A stretch of 20,036 bases of DNA from assembly GCA_018064695.1 (NCBI GenBank), contig JAGHUU010000013.1, forward strand, positions 1 through 20,036. The letters run 5' to 3'. Under the pieces are notes generated by a model. The model did not search any database. It saw only the letters and a program-made list of their open reading frames with translations, and was not told the DNA's origin. Made by a program: the position numbers and the translations under genes. Positions 1 to 6,865 of this stretch are shown piece by piece. Within the stretch, counting starts at the first letter, position 1; each line of letters begins with the position of its first letter. Origin of the DNA: Candidatus Blautia equi (GTDB taxonomy: Bacteria; Bacillota; Clostridia; Lachnospirales; Lachnospiraceae).

Positions 1-240
1 ATGTACGGAATTGAAAACTATACAAGCCACGGCTCCACAGTGAAGGTATTCATAAGAGGCGAGAGCAAAGGCATTCAGGATATCGAGACCGGTCAGATCT
101 ACGATGCCCTGGTACCGCAGCCGCTGCCATGCCGCCATATGGACTGCTGTACCCACATTCCGGAGCCTGCAGAGTTTGAAGTGGACGTTCCGCTTCGCCC
201 GGGCGAGTATAAATTCTTCCGCATTCTGAGAGAAAGCTGA
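1..240 (+). CDS. Hypothetical protein or C-terminal fragment cut by the window edge
   Basis: An open frame runs from the first base to a TGA at 238-240. It begins with ATG exactly at base 1, but no upstream sequence is visible, so there is no way to see a ribosome binding site; it may be a complete 79-residue protein or the tail of a longer one. The product is polar, beta-strand-like, with a Cys pair in HMDCCTH near residue 48 and an ending (residues 65-77, LRPGEYKFFRIL) that resembles the last strands of a beta-sandwich domain such as those closing many glycoside hydrolases or sugar phosphorylases. The xylanase gene downstream fits a carbohydrate role, but this is inference only. I do not recognise the family. 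Confidence 0.55.
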   Translation: MYGIENYTSHGSTVKVFIRGESKGIQDIETGQIYDALVPQPLPCRHMDCCTHIPEPAEFEVDVPLRPGEYKFFRILRES

Positions 241-260
241 ATAGAATCTTATCCAATTCC

Positions 261-298
261 GGCAGGAAGGCAGAAATGCTTTCCGGCCGCTGCTTTTT
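261..298 (+). terminator. Possible intrinsic terminator after the first reading frame
   Basis: GGAAGGCA at 265-272 pairs with TGCTTTCC at 277-284 (8 bp, one G-T wobble) around a GAAA loop. A TTTTT run follows only at 294-298, after a GC-rich spacer, so the terminator is imperfect. Confidence 0.4.
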
Positions 299-374
299 CC
301 GGGAGCGGTTCTGGAATTCCACCAGTTCATTGTCATAATTTGTACGGTGTTTCTCTGAAAAAATTCTACTATGA

Positions 375-402
375 TTGATTCTGGAGTAAAATGCTTTATA
401 AC
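375..402 (+). promoter_or_regulatory. Probable promoter of the xylanase gene
   Basis: TTGATT at 375-380, a 16-base spacer and TATAAC at 397-402 give a SigA-like promoter. It would start transcription near 409, leaving a leader of about 20 bases before the start codon at 429. Other AT-rich hexamers lie nearby, so the exact boxes are uncertain. Confidence 0.4.
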
Positions 403-428
403 ATATAGGAACGAAAAGGAGATAGAAA

Positions 429-2150
429 ATGAAAAAATATTTTTCTTCTGAAACAGGAAAGAGGATCATGACTCTCATGCTGAGTGCGGCCATGACACTT
501 ACCCCTGCGGCAGCAGTTCTGCCCCTGGCTGTCAGCGCTGAGGAGACCTCAGACTATGTATTCTCATCCTATGAGAATCTGAAAGAATTATATAAAGACG
601 ATTTCAACATGGGTGTAGCCTGCGAGGCCATCAGCCACTGGGGAAACAGACTGAGTGAGATCGGAAACGAAGAAAAAGAGGCCCTGATGCTGAAGGAATT
701 CGGCTCCATGACCTTTGGAAATGAGTTAAAGCCGGCCTACAACATGGCATTTTCCAGCCCGGAAGCCACAGAGACAGACCTTCCATTTGGTGCAAACCGC
801 GCGGCCATTGAGATGCTGGACTGGGCAAAGGAGAACGGCATGCCGGTGCGCGGCCATACTCTGATCTGGCACTCCCAGTGTGAGGACAACGTTTTCTGCA
901 AGAATTATCTGCCGAAATATAAAAATGGCAGAACCCTGGACCCTGACTGCCTGGTGGATAAAGAGACCATGCTGGCACGTATGGAGAGCTACATCAATCA
1001 TGTGATGGAATACATGTATGCAAACGGCTACGGCAATGTGATCTATGCGTGGGACGTAGTCAACGAGGCCATTGAACCGGGTCAGACAAACGACATGCGA
1101 GACAGCTACTGGTATCAGATTCTGGGCGATGACTTCCTCATGAGCGCATTCAAATTTGCAAGAGAGGCAGAGCTGAAATATTCCGCAGAGTACGCAGAGC
1201 TTTACGGTGTGGATCCAGCCGATGAGGAAGCGCTGAAAGCGATCCAGCCAAAGCTTTTCTACAACGATTACAGCGAGTTCCAGGCAAACAAGCGCGACGC
1301 TATCATCAAAGCTATTACTCCTATTGTGGAGGCAGGCTATCTGGATGGCATGGGCATGCAGGGACATGTATCCGATACCACCGACATTGATGCCTTTGTC
1401 ACCGCACTGAACATGTACAGTGCAGTGGTGGACGAGGTACAGGTAACTGAGCTGGATGTAAGCCAGAGCGGTTCCGGTGTGAATGCAGAATATTATCAGG
1501 CAGTTTTCTATAATAAATTCTTCTCTGCCCTGATCGATGCAAAGAAGAACGGTGCAAACCTCACCTGCGTCACCATCTGGGGTCTTACCGATGACAACTC
1601 CTGGAAAAAAGAAACATCCCCTCTGATCTTTAACGGGGATCTCACCAAGAAGATGGCCTTTGACGGCATTGTATATGCAAAGACCGGCGAGGAGCTTCCG
1701 GAGCCTGAAGCTGTGGAGGAGGACCTCTCCGACGGAATCTTCACTTTCGATGAGGATGGTGCCAATGCACAGGCACTTGGCTTCACCGTGCGCGGAAACG
1801 GTTCTGTAAAAGTACAGAGCGCAGAGACCTACAGCGGAAACGGAGCTCTTTTAGACAGCGGACGCGGCGATTCCTGGCACGGCGTGCTCTTTGATGTATC
1901 CCGCTTTGCAGGACATAAGATCCGTGTACATGCATGGGTAAAATCTGAGGATGCAAGAGTAAAACTTACCGCAGACATCGACACCCGCTGGCCAAACATC
2001 GCATCGGCAGAGACAGCGGGTGGAGACTGGGCAGAAATCAACGGAACCTACACCATTTCCCCGGATCTTCCTGCACTGCAGCTTTACTTTGAGACCAACA
2101 ACAAGGCAGACATCTATGTGGATGAGCTGACCATTTCACTGGCAGAATAA
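429..2150 (+). CDS. Secreted GH10 endo-1,4-beta-xylanase with C-terminal carbohydrate-binding module
   Basis: This 573-residue protein should hydrolyse internal beta-1,4 linkages of xylan outside the cell. A signal peptide (basic MKKYF start, hydrophobic stretch, AVSA cleavage after residue 37) is followed by a GH10 barrel, about residues 45-425. Visible GH10 blocks are FGNELKP, RGHTLIWH, the acid/base motif WDVVNEA with Glu213, the nucleophile motif VTELDVS with Glu341, and IWGLTDDNSW. Residues about 436-573 form a jelly-roll CBM4/9/22-like module (WHGVLFD, HAWVKS, YVDELTI). No LPXTG, SLH or dockerin is seen, so it is probably released. AAGGAG at 416-421 sits 7 bases before the ATG, supporting this start. 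The gene is monocistronic: the next gene has its own strong promoter. Family assignment is firm; the exact CBM family is less so. Confidence 0.95.
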   Translation: MKKYFSSETGKRIMTLMLSAAMTLTPAAAVLPLAVSAEETSDYVFSSYENLKELYKDDFNMGVACEAISHWGNRLSEIGNEEKEALMLKEFGSMTFGNELKPAYNMAFSSPEATETDLPFGANRAAIEMLDWAKENGMPVRGHTLIWHSQCEDNVFCKNYLPKYKNGRTLDPDCLVDKETMLARMESYINHVMEYMYANGYGNVIYAWDVVNEAIEPGQTNDMRDSYWYQILGDDFLMSAFKFAREAELKYSAEYAELYGVDPADEEALKAIQPKLFYNDYSEFQANKRDAIIKAITPIVEAGYLDGMGMQGHVSDTTDIDAFVTALNMYSAVVDEVQVTELDVSQSGSGVNAEYYQAVFYNKFFSALIDAKKNGANLTCVTIWGLTDDNSWKKETSPLIFNGDLTKKMAFDGIVYAKTGEELPEPEAVEEDLSDGIFTFDEDGANAQALGFTVRGNGSVKVQSAETYSGNGALLDSGRGDSWHGVLFDVSRFAGHKIRVHAWVKSEDARVKLTADIDTRWPNIASAETAGGDWAEINGTYTISPDLPALQLYFETNNKADIYVDELTISLAE

Positions 2151-2171
2151 AAACAGTAATCTACAGTTTGC

Positions 2172-2200
2172 TTGCAGTTTTCTGCTATACTTTGTATAAT
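2172..2200 (+). promoter_or_regulatory. Strong SigA-type promoter
   Basis: TTGCAG at 2172-2177, a 17-base spacer and a perfect TATAAT at 2195-2200 lie directly upstream of the histidine phosphatase gene. They would also drive the three genes behind it, as no terminator is seen until 5332. Confidence 0.85.
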
Positions 2201-2228
2201 AATCAGAAATTGGGTCAGGAGGCTTTAG

Positions 2229-2774
2229 ATGGGACACTTTTATTTTATCAGACACGGACAGACGGTGTGGAACGTGGAGGGAAAGATCTGCGGTGCCACG
2301 GATATCGATCTCACCGAGCTGGGACACCAGCAGGCAATAGAGACCGGCAGAAAGATCCTGGAGGAAGGGATCCACGCAGATGAGATCCTCTATTCCCCGC
2401 TGATGCGTGCCGCCAAAACCGCCATGCACATCTCAGAAATGACCGGCATCCCGGCCAGAGAAGAGCCAAGACTTATTGAGCAGTCCTTCGGAAAATGGGA
2501 GGGCACAGCCCGTGGCGGAGAAGCCTTCCGCAAAGATAAGGAAAACTTCTGCACCAGATACGGTGATGGGGAATCCATGCTGCATCTGGCACAGCGCATC
2601 TATAATCTTCTGGATGATATCAGAGCGGAATCTGATGAAAAGACCTATATTCTGGTAGCCCACAACGGGATCTCCAGAGTGGTTCAGTCCTATTTTAACG
2701 ATATGACCAACGAGGAGTATGCTGCATTCGGCATTCCTAATTGCTGTATTATGAGATATGATTTTCAGGGATAA
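2229..2774 (+). CDS. Histidine phosphatase family protein (phosphoglycerate-mutase-like)
   Basis: The 181-residue product belongs to the histidine phosphatase superfamily, cytoplasmic enzymes that remove phosphate through a phospho-histidine intermediate. The N-terminal RHGQTVWN motif supplies the catalytic His9; Arg8 and Arg60 (YSPLMRAAKTA), Glu84 (IEQSFGKWEG) and a second His145 (LVAHNGISR) complete the usual pocket. The length suits the broad-specificity phosphatase branch rather than the roughly 230-250-residue glycolytic mutase. AGGAGG at 2217-2222, six bases before the ATG, fixes the start. It is first in a probable operon with two zinc-ribbon membrane proteins and a nuclease; nothing in the context names a substrate. 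Confidence 0.93.
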   Translation: MGHFYFIRHGQTVWNVEGKICGATDIDLTELGHQQAIETGRKILEEGIHADEILYSPLMRAAKTAMHISEMTGIPAREEPRLIEQSFGKWEGTARGGEAFRKDKENFCTRYGDGESMLHLAQRIYNLLDDIRAESDEKTYILVAHNGISRVVQSYFNDMTNEEYAAFGIPNCCIMRYDFQG

Positions 2775-2809
2775 GAGAAAGAAAGATTACTGAAAAAGGA
2801 GTATAGAAA

Positions 2810-3505
2810 ATGAAAGCTTTGGATCTGACCTGCCCAAACTGTACGGCAAAGATTCGAATCACCTCCAGGGGCAGCCGATATGCTGTCTGCGAATACTGTG
2901 ATTCCAGGTACATACTTGAGGGAGAACATCTGCGATACGACGATTCTCCGGAGATCACAGAAGCCCCGGTGGAAAAACCGCTGGAGGATGAAACACCGGC
3001 AAGACCGAAGGTAAAGAAAAGACAGAGACCGGAGGCCGCTGAGAAACCTGATCTTTCCTTAAATAACGACATGACATGGAACGAGCATGTGATGGAGGAA
3101 GCCTACAGAAAGAAGAGAAGAATGAAACTTGCCATTCTTTTCATCTGTATCTTCCTGGGATACGGTATCGGACGTGAGTCCTCGCCTGCTTTCGTGGTCC
3201 TGTTACTGAGCGTGCTCAGTATATTCATCGTAAAAAGTATTTCCAAAGATGACAGGGAACTGGAAGTCGGCAGAAAATATTACCGCGGAAATGTACCTCG
3301 CGTGAGCGATAAGAGCAGAGTCGTAGCTTTTTCCCTCTGCCTTTTCCTTGGTTATCTGGGTATTCATTGTTTTTATTCAGGTAAGATCGCAAAAGGTATT
3401 TTGTATATCTTTACTTTTGGACTCTTTGGCTTTGGCTGGTTGTACGACCTGATCCAGATAGTCCTTGGAAAATCCACAGACCGCTCCGGCGCAAGATTGA
3501 TTTGA
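2810..3505 (+). CDS. Membrane protein with N-terminal zinc ribbon and C-terminal TM2 domain
   Basis: The 231-residue protein opens with a zinc ribbon (Cys8, Cys11, Cys27, Cys30 in CPNC and CEYC), followed by an acidic and Lys-rich linker (about 41-104). Two hydrophobic segments lie near 106-142. A TM2 domain spans about 168-221: two transmembrane helices joined by a short turn, with the typical FLGYLGIHCFYSGK start and a GFGWLYDLIQI second helix. The zinc ribbon is presumably cytoplasmic. TM2 proteins are widespread and mostly uncharacterised, so no biochemical role is offered. AAGGAG lies just upstream of the ATG. It sits 35 bases after the phosphatase gene and 19 bases before the next gene, so the three are very likely co-transcribed. 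Confidence 0.85.
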   Translation: MKALDLTCPNCTAKIRITSRGSRYAVCEYCDSRYILEGEHLRYDDSPEITEAPVEKPLEDETPARPKVKKRQRPEAAEKPDLSLNNDMTWNEHVMEEAYRKKRRMKLAILFICIFLGYGIGRESSPAFVVLLLSVLSIFIVKSISKDDRELEVGRKYYRGNVPRVSDKSRVVAFSLCLFLGYLGIHCFYSGKIAKGILYIFTFGLFGFGWLYDLIQIVLGKSTDRSGARLI

Positions 3506-3524
3506 TCACAGGAGGATTGAAATT

Positions 3525-4535
3525 ATGCCACCAAGCAGACACAGCAGCTCTCACCATAGTTCACACAGAAGCAGCTCCCATCACAGCTCTCACCATAGCT
3601 CCAGCTTCAGAAGCAGCAGCGGACCAAGCTATAGAAGCAGCTCCCACCACTCCTCCGGCTCCTCATTTGGCGGCGGTTTCGGCAGCGGCGGCTTTGGAGG
3701 AGGATATCATCGCCATTACAGAAGGAACGGCGGTTTATTCAGCTTCCTGGTGAACGGCAGCAGAGGGGACGACTATGAGTATAATCCGAATGACTATTCC
3801 CTGAGCGGTGAAGAAAGCGAGGAGACCCCTTCCGGTCCACAGACCACCACCACGCAGCAGATGCAGCTGTTTTATGTGTGTGATTACTGCGAGACCACAC
3901 TGCCATGCTTTCAGGCCAACACAGATAACACCTGTCCAAACTGCGGTGCTACCATGCGCACGGTGGAGAGAACGGTTGCAGTTACAAAAAAAGTAGAAGA
4001 GACCCCAAAGAGCACTGGCGCTGTTGAGACAGGCAGCTCCACTGCGGAAGGCTCCGGTAAAAAAGGCGGTTCCGGAAGAAGGATCATTCTCTGGGTGGTT
4101 GCTATCTATGCCATCTCCCAGCTGTTCAGCGGAGTGACAGGCATTTTCCACGACAGAGCAAATTCCAATTCCAATAATTACAGTTATTCCAGTGGCTATA
4201 CTTCCACCAGCGGAAGCGGAAATACCATCTCAGTGATTGATGATGACAATATTTTCACCTCCCAGACCAACAGTATGTATGTGGCGGAGCTGGGCAGAAA
4301 TGTAAGCTGGAACAATGAGTACGACAGCTATTATGATCCGGGCACAGACTGCTATTTTGTAAGCTCCGACGGCATCTGGCAGTACTGGTTTGAGGGAATC
4401 TCCTCTGATTTCGGTGACTACGGCTGGATGGAATATGATTACGACGAGAATGCCTGGTATATTGAAAAGAGCAATGGAAACTGGATCCCGCTTCCGTCAA
4501 AATACAACAGCAGCAATCTGTGGCATTTTGAGTGA
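3525..4535 (+). CDS. Membrane protein with His/Ser-rich N-terminus and central zinc ribbon
   Basis: The 336-residue protein has an unusual N-terminus: residues 4-45 are almost entirely Ser and His with scattered Arg, followed by a Gly/Phe-rich stretch (47-61). A four-Cys zinc ribbon (Cys119, Cys122, Cys137, Cys140) follows, then a Gly/Ser linker and one transmembrane helix (about 187-206). The C-terminal part (about 240-336) is rich in Tyr, Trp, Asp and Ser and looks like a small exported beta-domain. With the His/Ser tract and zinc ribbon before the single helix, they are probably cytoplasmic. The His tract could bind metal ions, but that is inference. AGGAGG at 3510-3515 supports the ATG at 3525. 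I do not recognise a named family. Confidence 0.8.
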   Translation: MPPSRHSSSHHSSHRSSSHHSSHHSSSFRSSSGPSYRSSSHHSSGSSFGGGFGSGGFGGGYHRHYRRNGGLFSFLVNGSRGDDYEYNPNDYSLSGEESEETPSGPQTTTTQQMQLFYVCDYCETTLPCFQANTDNTCPNCGATMRTVERTVAVTKKVEETPKSTGAVETGSSTAEGSGKKGGSGRRIILWVVAIYAISQLFSGVTGIFHDRANSNSNNYSYSSGYTSTSGSGNTISVIDDDNIFTSQTNSMYVAELGRNVSWNNEYDSYYDPGTDCYFVSSDGIWQYWFEGISSDFGDYGWMEYDYDENAWYIEKSNGNWIPLPSKYNSSNLWHFE

Positions 4536-4576
4536 TAACCGGGGAAACACCTTTCTATGAAAAAGACCGGTTATCA
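4533..4576 (+). promoter_or_regulatory. Perfect 10-bp inverted repeat enclosing the nuclease start codon
   Basis: TGATAACCGG at 4533-4542 is the exact reverse complement of CCGGTTATCA at 4567-4576. The 24-base loop contains the ATG at 4557 and the weak purine stretch in front of it. The first three bases of the left arm are the stop codon of the upstream gene. Folded in mRNA this would hide the nuclease start; a ribosome finishing the upstream gene would open it, which suggests translational coupling. Confidence 0.55.
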
Positions 4577-5336
4577 GAAATACAACTATAAAAAACGCAG
4601 GAAAAAACACCCCGTCAGAAAAGCACTCCTGTTTCTTGTGGTGCTGATGCTTGGCATCGGCGGTACAGATTATTATCTTCATGGAAATCTGGAGTATACA
4701 AAACAGCTGATTGCTTACATTTTCCCTGGGGAAGAGAAGCTGGTGAGCTATGATTCCCTGGAGGAGATCCCGCCCTATGACGGAAACCCATATGTGGTGC
4801 TGCATGACAACATTCCCTCTTTCACAGAGGAGGAGCTGTCACGGGAACCCTATGAGTTCTACAGTGAGCTGGACAGCCTTGGAAGATGCGGCGTGACAGA
4901 AGCCATGGTCTCCAAAGAACTGATGCCAACAGAGCCCCGGGGTGAGATCGGCATGATCCGTCCAAGCGGCTGGCACACAGCCAAGTACGATATCATTGAC
5001 GATAAATTCCTGTTTAACCGCTGTCATCTCATAGCCTTTGAGCTCACAGGGGAGAATGACAATGAGCGAAACCTCATCACCGGTACCCGATACATGAATT
5101 TTAACGGCATGCTGCCATGGGAAAACAAGGTGGCACAGTACGTAAGGTGGAACCGGGATCAGGTCCTCTACAGAGTGACCCCGATTTTTGCTGGAAATGA
5201 ACTGGTAGCCCGCGGTGTGCAGATAGAGGCCCAGTCTGTAAAGACAAAAGAGATACAGTTTAATATTTTTGTTTATAATGTGCAGCCGGATATCGTGATC
5301 GATTACCGAACCGGCAGCAGCTGGATAAAGGGCTGA
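4557..5336 (+). CDS. Membrane-anchored DNA/RNA non-specific endonuclease
   Basis: The 259-residue protein has a very basic N-terminus (about residues 1-22) and one hydrophobic anchor (23-40), placing the catalytic part outside the membrane. Residues about 75-250 match the DNA/RNA non-specific endonuclease family (EndA-like, Endonuclea_NS_2 type). The core motif reads NRCHLIAFELTGEN, with the presumed general base at His157, in place of the classical DRGH. It is followed by ERNLITGTRYMN, containing the Asn of the metal site, and GMLPWENKVA. Related enzymes serve in DNA uptake, nutrient scavenging or attack on extracellular DNA; which applies here is not visible. The start lacks a good Shine-Dalgarno sequence and lies inside a hairpin loop, so translation probably depends on the gene 21 bases upstream. 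A strong terminator overlaps the stop codon. Confidence 0.9.
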   Translation: MKKTGYQKYNYKKRRKKHPVRKALLFLVVLMLGIGGTDYYLHGNLEYTKQLIAYIFPGEEKLVSYDSLEEIPPYDGNPYVVLHDNIPSFTEEELSREPYEFYSELDSLGRCGVTEAMVSKELMPTEPRGEIGMIRPSGWHTAKYDIIDDKFLFNRCHLIAFELTGENDNERNLITGTRYMNFNGMLPWENKVAQYVRWNRDQVLYRVTPIFAGNELVARGVQIEAQSVKTKEIQFNIFVYNVQPDIVIDYRTGSSWIKG

Positions 5337-5375
5337 GCGATATTTCTGTCGCTCAGCTCATTCTTTTTGTTTTTG
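5332..5375 (+). terminator. Intrinsic terminator of the phosphatase-nuclease operon
   Basis: GCTGAGCGA at 5332-5340 pairs perfectly with TCGCTCAGC at 5349-5357 around an 8-base loop. T-rich sequence follows (TTCTTTTTGTTTTT, 5361-5374). The left arm includes the nuclease stop codon. Confidence 0.9.
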
Positions 5376-5411
5376 GGAGCCCCGGAGTCTCTTTTTTCTG
5401 ACAGCTAACTA

Positions 5412-5441
5412 TTGAAGTGCAGGGATGATTTGTAGTAAAAT
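5412..5441 (+). promoter_or_regulatory. Promoter of the CPBP-type membrane protein
   Basis: TTGAAG at 5412-5417, an 18-base spacer and TAAAAT at 5436-5441. Transcription would start near 5448, giving a leader of about 50 bases. Confidence 0.65.
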
Positions 5442-5464
5442 AGCCCATAGGGTTAATTTTTTAC

Positions 5465-5484
5465 AATGCGATACCAGTCGCATT
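5465..5484 (+). promoter_or_regulatory. Leader hairpin or operator before the CPBP-type gene
   Basis: AATGCGA at 5465-5471 and TCGCATT at 5478-5484 form a perfect 7-bp inverted repeat with a 6-base loop. It lies inside the transcribed leader, immediately before the ribosome binding site (GAGAGGAG, 5487-5494). It could be an mRNA hairpin or a repressor site. Confidence 0.4.
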
Positions 5485-5498
5485 ATGAGAGGAGTATT

Positions 5499-6599
5499 AT
5501 GAAACGTTTTATTGGAATGCTTTTCGTCTCACTGACGGCTGTGCTCTTCATGTTTGCACAGAGTCTGATCCTCCGGGATCCGGCCCTCTACTATCCGGTA
5601 GCCCAGTCCATCAGTGAATTGCTTCATATCTATGACACAGACATGGTGATGATCGTCTGGCAGTGGGTCACCTATACGGTCACCCTGGCACCGATCATAT
5701 GGGTATTTTATTATTCCGTGCTCATGGTCAGAAAAAAAGGCGGCTTTGGTCCCCAGCTGATGTTCATTTCAATTGGGGCACTGCTGTTATGCACACTGAT
5801 CTCCATGCTGACCAATGCACAGTTCTACACAGGACTGTTCTCCAAAATCGTATACTGGCAGGTCATTCCGGAAAAGACACGTATTCCGATCGTGGCGATT
5901 ACCGCCTTCTTTTCTCTGCTTTGCCTGTTCCTGATTTACGTCAATCTGTATCTGCCGAATATCAAGGCAAATGAGAATACTTATTTCCAGACAGAAAATC
6001 TGGTAAAAGCAACCACCCGTTATGCTGGCGTATGGATCTGCGCCCACGGAGCCCTGCTCTTTGTGGCCAGTCTGAAAAGCTTTCTGTATGCCTACAATGT
6101 GGTGAGCCTTAAGGATTTTATCCTGGCCATCGTACCTTTTTCCAGAAGCTGGCTGGGTGTAGCGCTGGTGCTTCTTATGGAGCCGCTGGTGCATGAGATC
6201 GCCTTCCGCGGTCTGATCTTTGAACATCTGAAAAAGAGTGTTAAGCCAATTTTAGCAGGTATCATCAGCTCTGTGCTTTACGCTATCTGGTTTGATATGC
6301 TGCTTGGCCATGGCGGACTTCTCATCTACGCGTTCTTCCTGGGAGTTCTGTACTGTGCAATTTATCACGGAACCCACAGACTGCGTTTTGCCATGCTGGC
6401 TCACTCTTACCTGAATTTCCTGATCCTGTTTATCCTCGGAAATATGGATAAATCCATTCTGCCTGTCATTCCAAAGCTTTGTCAGGCAGACAAGATGCTT
6501 GTAAAAGCAGCGGAGAGCAACAGTCCTATTATGCTCCTGTTTTCTCTGGTAGTCATGATCGGCGGTGTTATTATTGCCAAGCTTTTCCCTGTGCCGTAA
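5499..6599 (+). CDS. CPBP-family intramembrane protease-like protein with altered EExxxR motif
   Basis: This polytopic membrane protein (366 residues from the chosen start, roughly eight hydrophobic segments) resembles the CPBP (CAAX protease and bacteriocin-processing/Abi) family in its C-terminal half. The core reads PLVHEIAFRGLIFEHL. The family motif is EExxxR; here it is His232-Glu233 followed by Arg237, so the first catalytic Glu is replaced. A later LLGHGG and a HSYLN segment correspond to the second and third conserved His positions. The protein may be inactive as a protease, or use a shifted active site. An ATG at 5466 would add 11 residues, but GAGAGGAG at 5487-5494 supports the ATG at 5499. 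The gene appears monocistronic. Confidence 0.8.
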   Translation: MKRFIGMLFVSLTAVLFMFAQSLILRDPALYYPVAQSISELLHIYDTDMVMIVWQWVTYTVTLAPIIWVFYYSVLMVRKKGGFGPQLMFISIGALLLCTLISMLTNAQFYTGLFSKIVYWQVIPEKTRIPIVAITAFFSLLCLFLIYVNLYLPNIKANENTYFQTENLVKATTRYAGVWICAHGALLFVASLKSFLYAYNVVSLKDFILAIVPFSRSWLGVALVLLMEPLVHEIAFRGLIFEHLKKSVKPILAGIISSVLYAIWFDMLLGHGGLLIYAFFLGVLYCAIYHGTHRLRFAMLAHSYLNFLILFILGNMDKSILPVIPKLCQADKMLVKAAESNSPIMLLFSLVVMIGGVIIAKLFPVP

Positions 6600-6681
6600 A
6601 ACAAAAAATGGGAAGCTATGGTGGGAACAGAACATAGATAAAAACCCCACATTTCGATACAATAAGTAACAGCAATCATGA

Positions 6682-6774
6682 ATTTACGGCGACGGAAAAG
6701 GCAGCGGAAAGCTCTATGGATTCACCGTTCTGGAGCAGAGCGATGTTGAGGCTATCTATCGCCTGATGCTGTAA
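6682..6774 (+). pseudogene. Short gene relic (30 codons), parent unknown
   Basis: Read from 6682, the sequence encodes IYGDGKGSGKLYGFTVLEQS followed by DVEAIYRLML and a TAA at 6772-6774. The composition looks like a genuine protein C-terminus, but a TGA stands immediately upstream in frame (6679-6681) and there is no start codon with a ribosome binding site. It is most simply the decayed 3' end of a lost gene. I do not recognise the parent family. Confidence 0.4.
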
Positions 6775-6804
6775 TTCACTGCAGCTGAACTGATCAGAAT
6801 ATAA

Positions 6805-6858
6805 GAAAACCCCTCTTCGGGATCTGAATGAATCAGAGGATCGAAGAGGGGTATTTTT
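6805..6858. terminator. Bidirectional intrinsic terminator
   Basis: CCCCTCTTCG at 6810-6819 pairs perfectly with CGAAGAGGGG at 6842-6851, with an inner TCTGA/TCAGA stem. An A-rich run (AAGAAAA) precedes it and TATTTTTATTT follows. It can end the minus-strand exonuclease transcript as well as any plus-strand transcript coming from 6599. Confidence 0.9.
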
Positions 6859-6865
6859 ATTTCTG

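Noticed and set aside
726..1367. A 213-codon open frame on the minus strand inside the xylanase gene
   Set aside because: It lies fully opposite a well-supported GH10 gene, has no ribosome binding site and a composition typical of antisense frames.
3531..3660. Repetitive DNA that could suggest a CRISPR-like or tandem repeat array
   Set aside because: The repetition is irregular, without uniform repeat and spacer lengths, and is explained by His/Ser/Arg codons.
3502..3753. Second frame rich in Ala/Thr/Ile over the His/Ser-rich region
   Set aside because: It is a frame shift image of the repetitive codons; the AGGAGG at 3510-3515 and the intact downstream zinc ribbon support the frame starting at 3525.
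5466..5498. Earlier ATG start of the CPBP-like protein
   Set aside because: It lies inside a palindrome and lacks a ribosome binding site, while GAGAGGAG precedes the ATG at 5499.
6600..6680. GTGGG/CCCAC inverted repeat after the CPBP-like gene as a terminator
   Set aside because: The stem is short and interrupted and no T-run follows; the strong bidirectional terminator at 6805-6858 is more likely to serve.
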